A stretch of DNA of 64,000 bases from Isoetes taiwanensis (taxonomy: Eukaryota > Streptophyta > Lycopodiopsida > Isoetales > Isoetaceae), in assembly GCA_021234155.1 (NCBI GenBank), contig JAJEKV010000026.1, forward strand, positions 682,001 through 746,000. Reading direction: 5' to 3'. The notes beneath the pieces are model-generated. The model searched no databases and was not told the origin of the DNA. It was given only the letters and a program-made list of their open reading frames with translations. Below are positions 24,406 to 35,889 of this stretch, piece after piece (position 1 is the first letter of the stretch; every line of letters starts with the position of its first letter). Made by a program: the position numbers and the translations under genes.

Positions 24406-25274
24406 GTTTGGATTATTCAATGTATTTTTCTCATACCTTGCATAATAAAAGATTTCTTCTTTATAAACCTGTCATTATATATTTCACACCGCTAGATATT
24501 GTTGCAGGTGTGAGAGAGGCAACATGCATTACCAAACGTGTATATTCTTTAATGGCCCTTTTTTCTAGAATATACGTTATATTTGTTGTAGACATATTTT
24601 CTCTAATACAAATAACATCCTTCCACAATATAAACCATTACCCCCAAACACATTTAATTAATTTCCGCTAAAACCACATGTTCTTCTGATGTATATTTAT
24701 ACGAGGGGTGACTTGGGGCATCGAGAGTCCCCCCGGTCCCCACCAAACCCACCCACCTAGTTGTATGATACATGTATCGAGTTAACATCATTAAGTACAT
24801 TTGTTTCAAACTTTATAGTATCTTGTTAATTAGGGCACATTATACCACAATTTTCTACAAATGAAGATCATTATTTATCAGTCAAAATGATGCATAACTC
24901 GTTGTTGGGGAGATTTTTGGCTAAATCCCCAACCTCCGTAGTACTAGATGCTGGCAAGAGATGCTAGCAAGGTCAGGACCTTCAGGCTGTACAAGAATCT
25001 GAAGGAAAGGGTGAGAATGCAAAAAATTCGAGATCCCTGAAGCATAAAAAAACTAGTCAAGCAAGGAACACTCCAAAATACAGAGGTTCTTGAATTTTGA
25101 GCACAAATCACTTTAGAGATCAAGTTTGACACCCAAAGATGGATGGATAAATAAATAGATTTTCTATGTCAATGGGGACCCAATCAACGCACGGATGAGT
25201 ACATGCAATGGGCAAGAATTCAAATGAAACTGGGGGGACTAAGCCCCCTCATAAAAAACAATAACAAATACAAA

Positions 25275-25685
25275 TTACGTACAAATATAAGAAAGAACAG
25301 GATTATACAAAAAACTATCCATGGATCGGGGGCCATTGATCCCTAATGATAGCCTGTCTTCCTCTATACATTGCCCACTTTCGTTACAGGCAAGCTTCGT
25401 GTACTCGGCATAATTCTTCTTTCCGTTTGCAGAGCTATGCTGGGAGTAAATCTTCTTGGATAGAAAAGGTGGTCCTTCCAGATAATTCCAATATCTCAGG
25501 ATATGCATCCTGGAGAGGGCATCTCGAAAGTAGACCAAGAGGTGACAAGGATGGCCGGGCCATGTGGCTCCAGCCCAATGCGCCAAGACAATGCCATTTG
25601 CTTGCATCACTTGGGTAAAGAAGTGCACGCCCTCATCTCTAGTAGGAGATCTACTTGTCTCAATGCTGGCGATAGGCAAGTTCAA
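25275..25685 (-). pseudogene. LINE ORF1-like (transposase-22 type) fragment
   Basis: This contains GVHFFTQVMQANG and HLLVYFRDALSRMHILRYW. It aligns with the 20,220-20,546 fragment over about 60 residues (EALHFLNNVM; YLLVRFQDALSRLHILK). Both are on the minus strand and likely derive from one non-LTR family. Confidence 0.4.
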
Positions 25686-25689
25686 GGCC

Positions 25690-27289
25690 TGTGTCTACTG
25701 ATCATCCTCTAGGGACCTGCCTATCTCAGACGAGAAGGCAGAAACTCTACCTATGCAATTTGCAATGATTCCTCGGGTGAAGTTTGTGTGCAGGTATGCA
25801 GCCTGTCCACATGCTCAGCATCCACATGGTCTGGCATAATGTCCACATGTTCAGGCACGGGGACTTTGATGGATACCGGTGATGGAACATTATTGTGACT
25901 TGCAAGATTATGTCACGTTGACTCGAGCAATAGCTTTAAAAGCTATACCCAATGCTCAAAAGGCAACTGAGCAGATGTCCCTATAATAGTGATGGTGGAC
26001 TGGACCATTTGAACTCTGGCAAGGACTTTTGGCGGCAATGAATCTGAGCATCAATCCTATCTAAAACTGCACCCGAAGATGCTTTTGAAGCTGTTTGTGC
26101 ATCCATTTATGCCAGGATAGGCCATTGGGGGTAAAGAAAAGGGAGCTGCTAGAAGGTAAGAGTCATAAGGTTTGTCAGAGACATGCAATGGCGTCTTGGT
26201 CAGGTTCCTATCTTTCTGAGTTTCGCATGCCATAGTCTTGAAATTGTTGGTCATGTTTGTGACTGTGCTTTACCTAGTAATGTAAGGTTATCGTCTGAGG
26301 CAAAGACCGATAACCACCTTATCGGTCTTATATGGGTAATACTGATAATTAGTTATTAGTACTCCTCCAGTACCGATAACTAGTTATCAGCCTGCACCAA
26401 TAATGATAACTAAAAAATAAGGACTCACCCTTTACACTAAAGAGTCCGATAAGGATACTACTGGGCCCGGGGGTTTCACCTACTATAAAGGTGATACGCC
26501 ACGTGCGTTAATGGGGTCAGCAAAAAACCCTCCGTATACGCCTTGTCCAACCTTCTAAACGCCCTTCCCGTATACATATTACACTGGATTCCCCCCCAGA
26601 AAACCCCCTAGCCAAGCCCCTATCCGTATTTATACATACGGTTTAGGGTAAAAAAAAAAACCACCCCTTTCACTCACATGGTATATACGCCTTAAACTAT
26701 GTGACATCCCCGGGCTACTGGGCAGACGAAATCAAACAGAAGGCAAACCAAACCAAATGAATCTAGTGAACCAAAATTGAAAGAGAATGATTACAAGAAA
26801 ACCCAGTGAGGACTATGAGCAATCCGGCGGATCCAGAAGGGAAAAGCTGACAGACGTGTCTACCCAAGTTCTAAACTGGGCTAAGTAGGGATGTAGAATC
26901 GGGACTACAAAATCTCACTAGTGGCTGCCGAATCGGGTCTTCCCAAATCGTGGTCTGACCCTGTAAATGATACCGCTTGAATCCCCGCCGGAGAGACCAG
27001 AGTCGATGAAAGCCAACTCTGCAAATTTTTGCTGCTTAGATCCCTGCTAGAACAACCAGGGTTGGAATGTTGCCCACTGCAAAAATCTTGAGGCAAAGAG
27101 CATAAAAACTTGAGATTCATAACTTTTCTTGTCCATCCTTCAATTATATTTTGATGATTTGATGGCAACTAATTGCAAACATCAAAAGCAGCGTGTCTGT
27201 ATCTAGCAAAACGTTTGTGGGAGCATAAAAATGCTAGCAATTATATTGCATCAAGCTCAAGGGACATGTTGTTTGATAACAATTTAGCA
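25690..27289. other. Unassigned sequence with a promoter-like patch
   Basis: No gene recognised. The stretch 26,270-26,700 has GATA-type repeats, a G-box and several ccgtatacgcc-like words, described separately. The rest shows no motif. Confidence 0.4.
26375..26388. promoter_or_regulatory. 14-bp perfect palindrome gataactagttatc
   Basis: Both halves carry GATAAC (an I-box/GATA-like core). Further GATA words surround it (ccgataaccacc, cttatcggtc, ctgataatta, gataactaaaa). A G-box ccacgtgc (core 26,500-26,505) and tactataaagg lie about 100 bp downstream. This looks like a plant light- or hormone-type promoter, but no coding region was found beside it. Confidence 0.35.
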
Positions 27290-27665
27290 AAGAAATCAAG
27301 TGCAATTAAGAAAATCAACCATGGAGCTAGAGTATTGCGACATTAGTGAGATGAAATAATCTATACTCATGGAGACAAATCAATGACAGCCATCATCGAT
27401 CAGTCTCTCATGACTATGTGCAAACATAATATTGCGAAAAGTAAGCCCATTAGACATTATGTCAAAGAGGGGCATTTCTTTATAGAATTGGAGTGCTTCA
27501 ATGCCATGTCCATACTAGAAATCTACACTGATGATCACATTCCATAAAGGCAGACTATGCTCAAAGCGTTCTTAGATACATCATCGCTCTCGAGCATTTA
27601 TCGTAAGATTTGAAGAGCTTCATGCAATTTTCTTATCTGGTATAAGCTATAACCATAATATACTC
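27290..27665 (-). pseudogene. PPR protein pseudogene (PLS/E-class C-terminal part)
   Basis: The minus strand reads, in shifting frames with stops, KLHEALQIL, LESDDVSKNAL, GHGIEALQFYKEM, NGLTFRNIMFAHSHERLIDDG, then DYFISLMSQYSSSMVDFL. This order (SWNALI, GHG-EAL-F-M, VTF--VL-ACSH-GL-D-G, YG--P---HY-CMVDLL) is the plant PLS/E-type pentatricopeptide pattern. PPR proteins bind organelle RNA. Several stops and frame changes make this non-functional. A possible further piece on the same strand (TCRTIRHLL and FVNTYVSSLMQKC near 29,090) suggests that the microsatellite-tailed insertion at 27,711 split the gene. Confidence 0.75.
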
Positions 27666-27710
27666 CATAGGAAATGGCCTGTGCATATTTCTTATGTATT
27701 GCTTAGGGGG

Positions 27711-27986
27711 TCACAATAAAAATGGACATGCGAGATCAGCTATGTCCTCGGGCACACACTTGACATGTATATATACATTTATATCATGATGATATATACT
27801 TGTACAGTTTGACAACATTCTTATTACTGCCACATTTTTCCCTCGAAAACCCTTCGAGCGGAAGTTTTTTAACCTGGACAGTAATAAGTTTGCTGCGCTC
27901 CTTCTGGGTCCCATAGGCCGATTGGTCTCAGTGGACGATAAAAATCATTTTTTCTTTCTTTCTTTCTTTCTTTCTTTCTTGGCAGC
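27711..27986 (+). mobile_element. Microsatellite-tailed non-LTR element, 3' end with (ctttc)n-like tail
   Basis: This 3' UTR copy is closely similar to 36,948-37,170: gcgagatcagctatgtcctc, ttgctgcgctccttctgggt and cagtggacgataaaaatca, followed by about 25 bp of (tttc)n. It is 5' truncated to about 270 bp and lies within the PPR remnant. Confidence 0.8.
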
Positions 27987-28361
27987 AAACACGAGCAAAA
28001 GAGGCTCTATATATTACGTTATGAATTCTTTCCATGTGAATTTGCATTTCGTTTCTGCTAAGAGCAATTAATAAATTTATAAATGCCAGATGTACGCAAC
28101 CACAATTTAGAGGCAGCTCCTATGATGCAAACCAGAAGACACAACTCAGAGATCTAGGGACCAAATCAGGCACCTGATCCAGTTGCGACCAATTTAAGAG
28201 CGATGATCCTAGCTCTGGCATCTGGCAAGTAACTTTGAAAGGGATTAATTTACAAATGCTGAGACTTTAGCCAAGCCATTGCTAGCGCCACAGAATAAAA
28301 ACACAAAATAATATTACACCGGAGAATTGCAAAATCCACACCAAAAAACCGCATCTGAAGT

Positions 28362-28620
28362 TTGTACCAGTGGAAACCCTTCGGATTTTCCGTGGAAACC
28401 CTTCCAATTTTTCATGGAAATCCTTCTAATTTTCCAAGGAGACTCTTCTGGCTTTTAATAAGACCAAGAAATGTTTCCAAGGAAACCCTTTCGATTTTTC
28501 ATGGAAACCCTTCCGAATTTCTAACTTTTGAAATTAGGAAGGGTTTCCAAGGAAAATAGGAAGGGTTTCCTCTTTGGAAAATAGGAAGGCTTTCTAGGGA
28601 AACTAGGAATGGTTTCCATC
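28362..28620. repeat. Cluster of ggaaacccttcc motifs in both orientations
   Basis: About six copies of tggaaaycctty(c/t)natttt lie on the left half (28,372-28,520), and about four copies of the reverse form (aataggaagggtttcc) follow (28,535-28,615). Facing halves could fold into an imperfect hairpin. More copies occur at 28,740-28,860 and 53,160-53,225. Confidence 0.75.
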
Positions 28621-29252
28621 ACATTATTTTATTTTACAATATTTACATGCGTGAGCCTTTATAGATCATGCTTATTGACATGAACGCCTTCCATTAAGGT
28701 GGCACGTCCATCAAGTATATGCCACCCTAAAATTCAAATTTTGAATGGAAACACTTCCTATTTTCTAATGCCAGGGAAACCCTTCTTGATTTCCTCGAAA
28801 GATGGACATTAGGAAGGGTTTTCACACAAGGAAGAAAATAGGAAGGGTTTCCACATGCCGTTAGAAATTTCATGAGGCATATGATTAACCAAGGAATTGA
28901 GACCCAAAGGGCACAATGGAGATACTGCAAAAAGCCACCTTCAAGCTTGTAAAGAAGTAGCGTGCGACTCTTCAAAAGTGGTTCGATTAATGAAAACACA
29001 ATTTGAGAGAATCCCAATGACACACAAAGTAGGCCAAATATAAGACATTTTTGCATAAGAGAGGAGACATAAGTGTTCACAAACAAGACATGCCCACGAT
29101 CCTCGTCAGACAACAAGTGTCTAATAGTCCTACATGTATGCAAAGCATATACTAGAGAAAAATCAAACATTTCATACAATACAAATACATGCCACTACAC
29201 TTAAATGTAGAAACAAATATGCCAATCTCCCCACCAACCATCGTATGCGGCA

Positions 29253-29830
29253 TTAAGGGACTCGGTCGTCAACCCAATAAACCCATGTGGACAAAGGTTC
29301 GACATGATCTAAACAAATGTCTCCTCCTTTATGCCTCTCTGCACACATGGTACAAAAGACCATGTGCCTACCACTCGTACGTTGTGGCAATCTCCCTCGC
29401 AATTCGCCAGAACCAAGGCCAAGGTCTAAAGCTAGTATCAAGCCTCAACCAAATGGGTGACCGAGCTTCTCGCTCTAACTCTGAAGCCCATCCTCGCAAG
29501 GAGACAAAGACCTGTGCCAGATAGAAAGTCCTCCGCACATTCTGATACATGATCCCATGTCCACCTGCAGTCATATCAAACATCCATGCCTCGTGACTAA
29601 GCTCTGCCCAATCCCGTGCTGATGGGGCATAAGGCGTGACAAGCTCATGTCTTCCCATATGTCCCTTCACACTAAGTAAATCCACTGTCACCGTCTCCTA
29701 GTCACCTCTGTTCGCTGTCTCTACATCCTAACCATCTCTGCCTCTGCCTCTGCATGGTGGCCTACCTCTACCTCTCCTCTACCCCTGCTTCTTTCCCTTT
29801 TGGCTGCTTTCTCTTTTTCATGTGACATTG
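29253..29830 (-). other. Decayed coding-like sequence, unrecognised
   Basis: The minus strand has an open stretch with SARDWAELSHEAWMFDMTAG and WASELEREARSPIWLRL, preceded by an Arg/Gly-rich segment (GRGRPP) with stops. It looks protein-like but I do not recognise the family. It could be part of an older transposon or host gene. Confidence 0.25.
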
Positions 29831-29839
29831 ACAAGCCAG

Positions 29840-30203
29840 TAAGTGCTTCTAGCTATTTATCTGGATACTTGGAATAAGGTGCGGAGTCAAGCACTTTATT
29901 TGGCATCAGGATGGTTGTTGTGGTCCATCTGGAAGCGCAGAAGATTGTGTATCTTTCAGGGTTTGGATATTCCTCCTGCAGTAGTCCTCCGGGACGCACA
30001 AGCTAGAATCGCTAAGGCCTACCATTGTTCTTCGCTTGCTCTGCTAAGCGACAGTTGATATTTGAGTCCTATTTGAGTGTGTTGTCTTATGCATAGGCTG
30101 GTGGTTCTATTCAGTGGATCATGATTATCGGCTGAAATTTATTCCCGCCTCTGCATTTGTATCTGGCTTTTGGCTTGGTGTTTCAACAAAGTTTGTCGTT
30201 CTT

Positions 30204-30258
<55 letters not shown>
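29840..30258 (+). mobile_element. L1-type LINE 3' end with 54-nt poly(A) (L1-f)
   Basis: ASGWLLWSIWKRRRLCIFQG at 29,905-29,965 is the C-terminal signature of the local L1 family. A stop, a short 3' UTR and an uninterrupted run of 54 A (30,205-30,258) follow. The long pure tail suggests a young insertion or ongoing slippage. Confidence 0.85.
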
Positions 30259-30260
<2 letters not shown>

Positions 30261-30265
30261 ATAGA

Positions 30266-31350
30266 CTACCCCAATTGTCGGATCTGTCTATCCTATGGCC
30301 CAGATCGTATGATGGGGCTTCTGGGTGCCTCTTGTTTCGATTATGGTCATTTATGAATGGGGGTGCCTATAGTTTTGAAATATGGAATTCCAGGTTCTCC
30401 TAGGAATATGAAATACCGGGACTCATCTCTATACGGGTTCGCCTAAGATTTTAGAATTTGAGATATGGAGACTCGAACCTCTACCAAAATAATTTGATAT
30501 CCTAATAAAAATGCTTTCATCAATGCAACCAGCAAAGTAACGTGCTTGTTTTATCTATTAAACCTATATTTTTTTTCTACTTTTTTTTTAAATAATAGCC
30601 TATTCAATTGTATTGGAAGTATGGTCTATGGTCTGAAGGATTATGACTGGGGGCGCCTATGATTTTCAAATATGGAATACATGTTCTCCTAAGGTTTTGG
30701 AATATGAAATACCTGGACTCGAACCTCTACCAAAATAATTTGACATCCTAATAAGAATGCTTTCACCAATGCAACCAGCAAATTAACGTGCTTGTTTTAT
30801 CTATTGATTTTTTTATTTTTTATTTTATTTTTTGCTTTCTTTTTAATAATAGCCTATTCAATTGTTTTGGGGGTATGGTCTATGGTCTAAAGAATAGTGA
30901 TTTATGCATCCATATCGAATCCCCCTGGAACCCCTTGTTATTGTGCTACGTATTCTAAACAAAGTGCACCTGGACTACCTCAATCGTCGGATCTGTCCAT
31001 CCTATGGCCCAGATCATATGTTCGATTATGATCATTTATGACAGTGGACGCCTATGATTTTGAAATATGGATTACAGGTTCTTCTAAGGTTTTGGAATAT
31101 GAAATACCGGAAATCATCTCTATACGGGTTCGCCTAAGATTTTAGAATTTGAGATACGGAGACTCGAACCTCTACCAAAATAATTTAATATCCTGATAAG
31201 AATGCTTTCACCAATGCAACCAGCAAACTAACGTGCTTGTTTTATCTATTGAACCTGTATTTTTTTTTCCCTTTCATTTTAGTAATAGCCTATTCAATTG
31301 TTTTGGGGGTATGTTCTATGATCTGAAAGATAGTGATTTATGCATCCACC
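30266..31350 (-). mobile_element. tRNA-like SINE, three tandem copies
   Basis: Three similar units (about 30,266-30,640, 30,640-30,940 and 30,960-31,350) each carry, on the minus strand, a tRNA-like head. An A-box-like tggttgcattggtgaaagc (plus-strand 30,513-30,531; 30,759-30,777; 31,204-31,222) is followed about 50 nt later by a B-box-like ggttcgagtc (near 30,470; 30,716; 31,161). The body after the head is shared. The middle copy lacks an internal segment. A/B boxes are the RNA polymerase III internal promoter of tRNA-derived SINEs. Confidence 0.6.
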
Positions 31351-32033
31351 TAGAACCTCCTGTTATTGTGCTACATATTATTACAGATGCAGAAGAAGTA
31401 GACGTGCATATACCTGAAGGAGAATGACACGTAATTCAGGTCCCAGGTCAAGGTGATGTTGGGCAAGATGGTTGGTGTATAAAGTGCTAAATTCACTCCT
31501 TTTTCTTGCCTTGGAGTAATCATAGTCATGTTATTATGCACGGGCATTAGCTACCTTGACGCAATCTTAGAGATTCCATTGAGGTAACTAATATATGAGA
31601 AGAACCATTCATTTTTCTTTTTGAAAATTTTCAATTTTATTCGAATGCACCATACCAAGCAAGCATAAAACACCTAGTGTTGTGCCTTCCTTTTTACACA
31701 CTAATTAAAGACAGATGATTATTTACGTCTATACCAGTTGTGCAATATGGGAGATATTTGCATCTAGATTCTTTCTTCTTTTACTGCATATCAAGATTCT
31801 TATTTGAAACAATTATTTTTATGTGGTTATAGTTGAACAAATCCAAATATCATTTATTGTATAATATTTGATTCATTTAAAGCCTTGAAAGCACATAATA
31901 TGATGTTTTTCTTCTATTCACCCAAGATCTTGACATCGTCATAGTAAACATCAACATTATAATTTGATTTGATTGCTTTAACTATTGCAATAGACCATCC
32001 AATAATTTTATAAACACTATTATGTCCATTATA
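31351..32033. other. Unassigned AT-rich sequence
   Basis: No gene recognised. It is the original left flank of the L1-g insertion. Confidence 0.45.
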
Positions 32034-32049
32034 ACCATGAAAATATTTT
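32034..32049 (+). repeat. Target-site duplication of L1-g, left copy
   Basis: The bases accatgaaaatatttt sit directly at the start of the L1-g T tail. The reverse complement of the same 16 bases occurs at 54,219-54,234, at the L1-g 5' end. The last four T are ambiguous with the tail. Confidence 0.8.
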
Positions 32050-32591
32050 TTTTTTTTTTTATTGAAGTCGATATATATATTTAAGTAAGTATAAAGAGTA
32101 CAAAAAACTTTTTACATGGAAGTTTAATCCGGGAATAGAAAGAAGGGCGAGGACCCCTCCTAACTATTATAAGTCAAATTTTTTTTTTTTTATCAAAATT
32201 AGATATAGATATGTCTTTAAATAGTACTGAGATAAAATATCTTTGATCAACAGATAAGAATTCCCCACTTAGTAACAGGATCTGAGGTTGAGATTAGTAA
32301 TTTTCCTTCCTCTTCCTTTGACTGTTGTGCTCAGGGTACAAAACATGCACATACAGGACCCTGCTTTCGCCATATTGTATCTCCCCTTAGCATCCTTAGC
32401 TTTGCAGATCATAGCTCTTCTGATATCTGTGTTTTGGTCGCAGCAGCAATTGCACATACAAGGTTCTTCATGCCCGAGTGTGTTGGGTGAGCCGAATAAC
32501 CTGGTCCACTCCTTATTTGCTTCCAGATTGATTTTCTTCCATTTGAACCTTCTCATCAGCATAAACATAATTCCTGCAAATAAAAGACCCA

Positions 32592-35500
32592 TTAGTTCGA
32601 TAATCCTTCAATAATCCAGTCTACATCATATTTGATCTGTCTAATTACTCCCTCGGGGTTGATGATATCAAAATTAAAGACAAATTCATTTCTCCCTTTC
32701 CAGATCCTCCATAGGAGGATGTAGATCCTCCAATCAGTTGGGTTAACTGGGAGAAAGAAATCCAGGGAGTTGAGAGAGACAAGATCATATCCCAAGTATG
32801 CTGAGGCTAACTCCAGGACCCACTTAGCCCAGATGCAGGCTCTAAATAAATGGTCCTCGTCTTCCCTGTTAGCCATGCATCTGATGCAAATGTCCGAGTC
32901 AGCCATATGGAGTTTGTGCCTCTTCTTGTTTGTAGCCAGGGCCCTGTGCCAGAGTTGCCACATAAACGACTTGATTTTAGGATAAATAGGGCTGGACCAC
33001 ATGAAAGTGAGATTCCTGATGCATCTGTCCTGGTCGGTTTGCCACTTTCTATGAATGGTAATTTCCTGATTTCTCATCAGATGCCTGTAAACTTTCCTAA
33101 CTGTAAAAGTCAACAACCCGTTATGATTCCAATTTATACCATCAGTGGACCAAATACCATAAGTCAAAGTGATGCAAATGTTGTTATACAAGAGCTTGCA
33201 GTCCTCTCCTTCATCAGCTAAAAGAGAATTTTCGAAAGGAATCAGCCCCTGGTCATTAAACATGTTGTGCACATAAATAATGCCTTTAGAGCTCCATTTT
33301 TTGACCTGATCTGGAAAGTGACAGGCTAAGCACAGATTATCATTGTTAGTAATCAGAGCCGGGTTCCAAAAAATGGTCTGGTCCATTGACAGGCCTTCCT
33401 TCCATGTATACATATCTCTAACTTGATTCCAGGCCTTGATCAATTTCTTCAGAATACCAGGAGTAGAGTTAGGTACAGTAAAAGGAAAATAAATGGAGTG
33501 GGGGGGGATGCATTTTAATTTGCCTCCATCCAAATGGGTGGCACTTATTTGTATAGTGCTGAATGATAATAGAGATAGGATGCTTGATAAGACCATAGGC
33601 AGCCTTACAGAAATACTTGGCTGTAAGTGCAACCCCCTGCTTCTCAATATTGATGACACCTAATCCACCATTCTTCTTTTTTTTGCAACACTCTTCCATG
33701 GACACAGGTGTCCAGCATCTTTTGTTCTGACCAGCAGAAATAAACCTCCCAATTATACCCTGAAGCTTAGAAGAAACTTTCTTAGGAGCAAGGATAACAG
33801 AAGATTGATAAACATGAGAAGAAGTGATGACAAAATTAGCTATGATGGCCCTACCATTTTTAGACAAGTACTTAGAATTAAGACTATCAACTTTTCTCTG
33901 AAACTTCTCAATTATTCCATCCCAGATGTCAGAGGGGCTGCTTTTAATAGCAAAGGGAATTCCAAGGATCTTAGATCTAAAAGTGGGGGGATCATACTTA
34001 CAGTCAAGGAGGGCAGTTGTTTGCACTCCCTTTACCTGATTTTTTGCCATTACCCTTGATTTAGCCCGATTTATCTTACATCCAGAGGCTACTCCAAACT
34101 GGTCCATAATTGTTTGAGTATTGATAATCGAGTTTGCATCCATAGAGACCATGAGAAAAAGTATCATCTGCAAAATGCCCGTTCAGAATTTGATCCATTA
34201 TGTTGTTGTCAGGGAGCAAAAGCCCTTGGATCATATTAGTATTCTTGGCCTCTTCAAGTCTGCTATGCAGGGCCTCCATAACAATTAGGAACAAAAAAGG
34301 GACTAAGGGGCAGCCCTGTTTCACACCCCTTTTCAGGGGGAAAAAGGGGCTACACTCCCCATTAATTAGAACTGAGGAGCGAGAGTTATTCAAGATTGCA
34401 TAAAAGATATTAATTACCTCCTCAGAAAATCCAAGGGCGCTGCAACATTGGAGCAGAAAATTCCAACTTACCATATCAAAAGCCTTTGTAATGTCTAGCT
34501 TGATCAGAGCAATGTCTTGTCCAGAATCTTTGGCCCAATTCAGACCTAAAATGGCTGTAACCACATTATCTAAAATATACCTATCTCTCAGATAGGCTGA
34601 TTGAGATGAACTGATGATTTTCTCAAGAACAGGCTTGAGTCTTGCAGCAATGGTGCCCGAAATAATTTTATAGACCACATTGGATAAAGAAATCGGTCTG
34701 TAGTCAGAAAAACTGCATGGCATGTCATTCTTGGGAATAAGAGCTATGAGGCTCGTATTAATTCTAGCATCAAGACATTTCTGCTGTCTGAACTCATTTG
34801 CTAAGCTTGTGATGCTATCTCCTAGGATAGGCCAGGCTTTCTTGAAAAATTCGACTGGCAGACCATCAGGCCCAGGTGTTTTACCATTCTCTATATCCTT
34901 AACTGTATGGTAGAGCTCAATGTTACTAAAACTTTTCTCCAGTTCTCTGTTTTGTTCATTACTAACCTTTGCTTGAAGATTAATAATGTTATACATGATA
35001 CCAGGCTGACAGTCTTGATTGGTACCCATAACATTAGTAAAGTGCAAGGCTGCAGCCCTCTTAATTTCCTCTTCCTTGGTGATATAGTCATTTCCCACCA
35101 TGATCTCATAGATGTGATTTTTCTTAGCTCTACCCTTTGCTTTGATGAAGAAGAATTTGGAACTACACCTCTCATCTTCTTTGATTTCCCTAATTTTGGA
35201 TTTAAGCTTCCAGCCTCTGGCAATTCTGATCTCCTCTTTCTCAATTTCCTTTCTGATGTGCTCCTCTTGATCCCCAGAGGCATGAGGGAGGAGGTCCCTA
35301 AGATTTCTAAGGTAAGCCATTTTCTGATAGTGAATCTCCTTTCCCCATTCTTTTACCCATTCTTAATAGCCTTAGAAGCCCTAACCCACCAATCCATCCA
35401 ACCAGAGCTGCCAAGAGGTCTGGGATATCTCTCTAACACCTCTTGAAGCTTAATCATGAAGTCAGTGTGGTCCAGAAGAGTTGTGTTCAACTTAAAATAA

Positions 35501-35889
35501 GTTTTTCTTTTCCTGCTCTGATCTTGGGTCGAGATAATGATCTTCTGAGGGAAGTGGTCAGAAAGGGTGTAACCTTTCATATTCTCCACTCTGTTGCTGT
35601 TATTCCATAGATTCTCTGAAAGATAGAATCTATCATGTAAGCACCAGATAGGGTCCACCCTCTTATCTGTCCAGCTGAAATCATTAGGCTTAGTTCTAGC
35701 TAACACAAGGTGATGGGACTGAATAAGGTTATTCCAGATATTTCTTTCTTGAGGCAACAGAGGCTTGAAATTCTTATTTCTCATGTAATCATTGGTGACC
35801 ATGTTCATATCACCTCCCATAATATATTCATCATAATCAATGTTATCTAAGCTATTCTTGACTTTTGTCCAAACCTTAGTTCTGATATG
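32592..35889 (-). pseudogene. L1-g ORF2: end of endonuclease, RT, zf-RVT
   Basis: Reading down the minus strand: endonuclease C-terminal motifs GGDMNMV (near 35,810), DRFYLSENL and TLSDHFP; a frameshift near 35,360; linker SSKFFF and KTPGPDGLPVEFF (34,870); RT with SLIALIPK, YRPISLSNVVYKI, IKLDITKAFDMVSW (34,490) and VKQGCPL; the catalytic FADDTF near 34,155, followed by a frameshift; GCKINRAKS and KILGIPF (33,970); ANFVITSSHVYQSS; another frameshift near 33,560; and a zf-RVT region (MWQLWHRALATNKKRH, ICIRCMANREDEDHLFRAC, LLWRIWKGRNEFVF) ending at 32,592. It is nearly complete with about three simple frameshifts, so it is a fairly young copy. Confidence 0.9.

Noticed and set aside
27950-27986. 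CRISPR-like or satellite array
   Set aside because: A simple microsatellite tail without spacers.
30114-30403. Open frames rich in lysine across 30,205-30,258
   Set aside because: They are translations of the LINE poly(A) tail.
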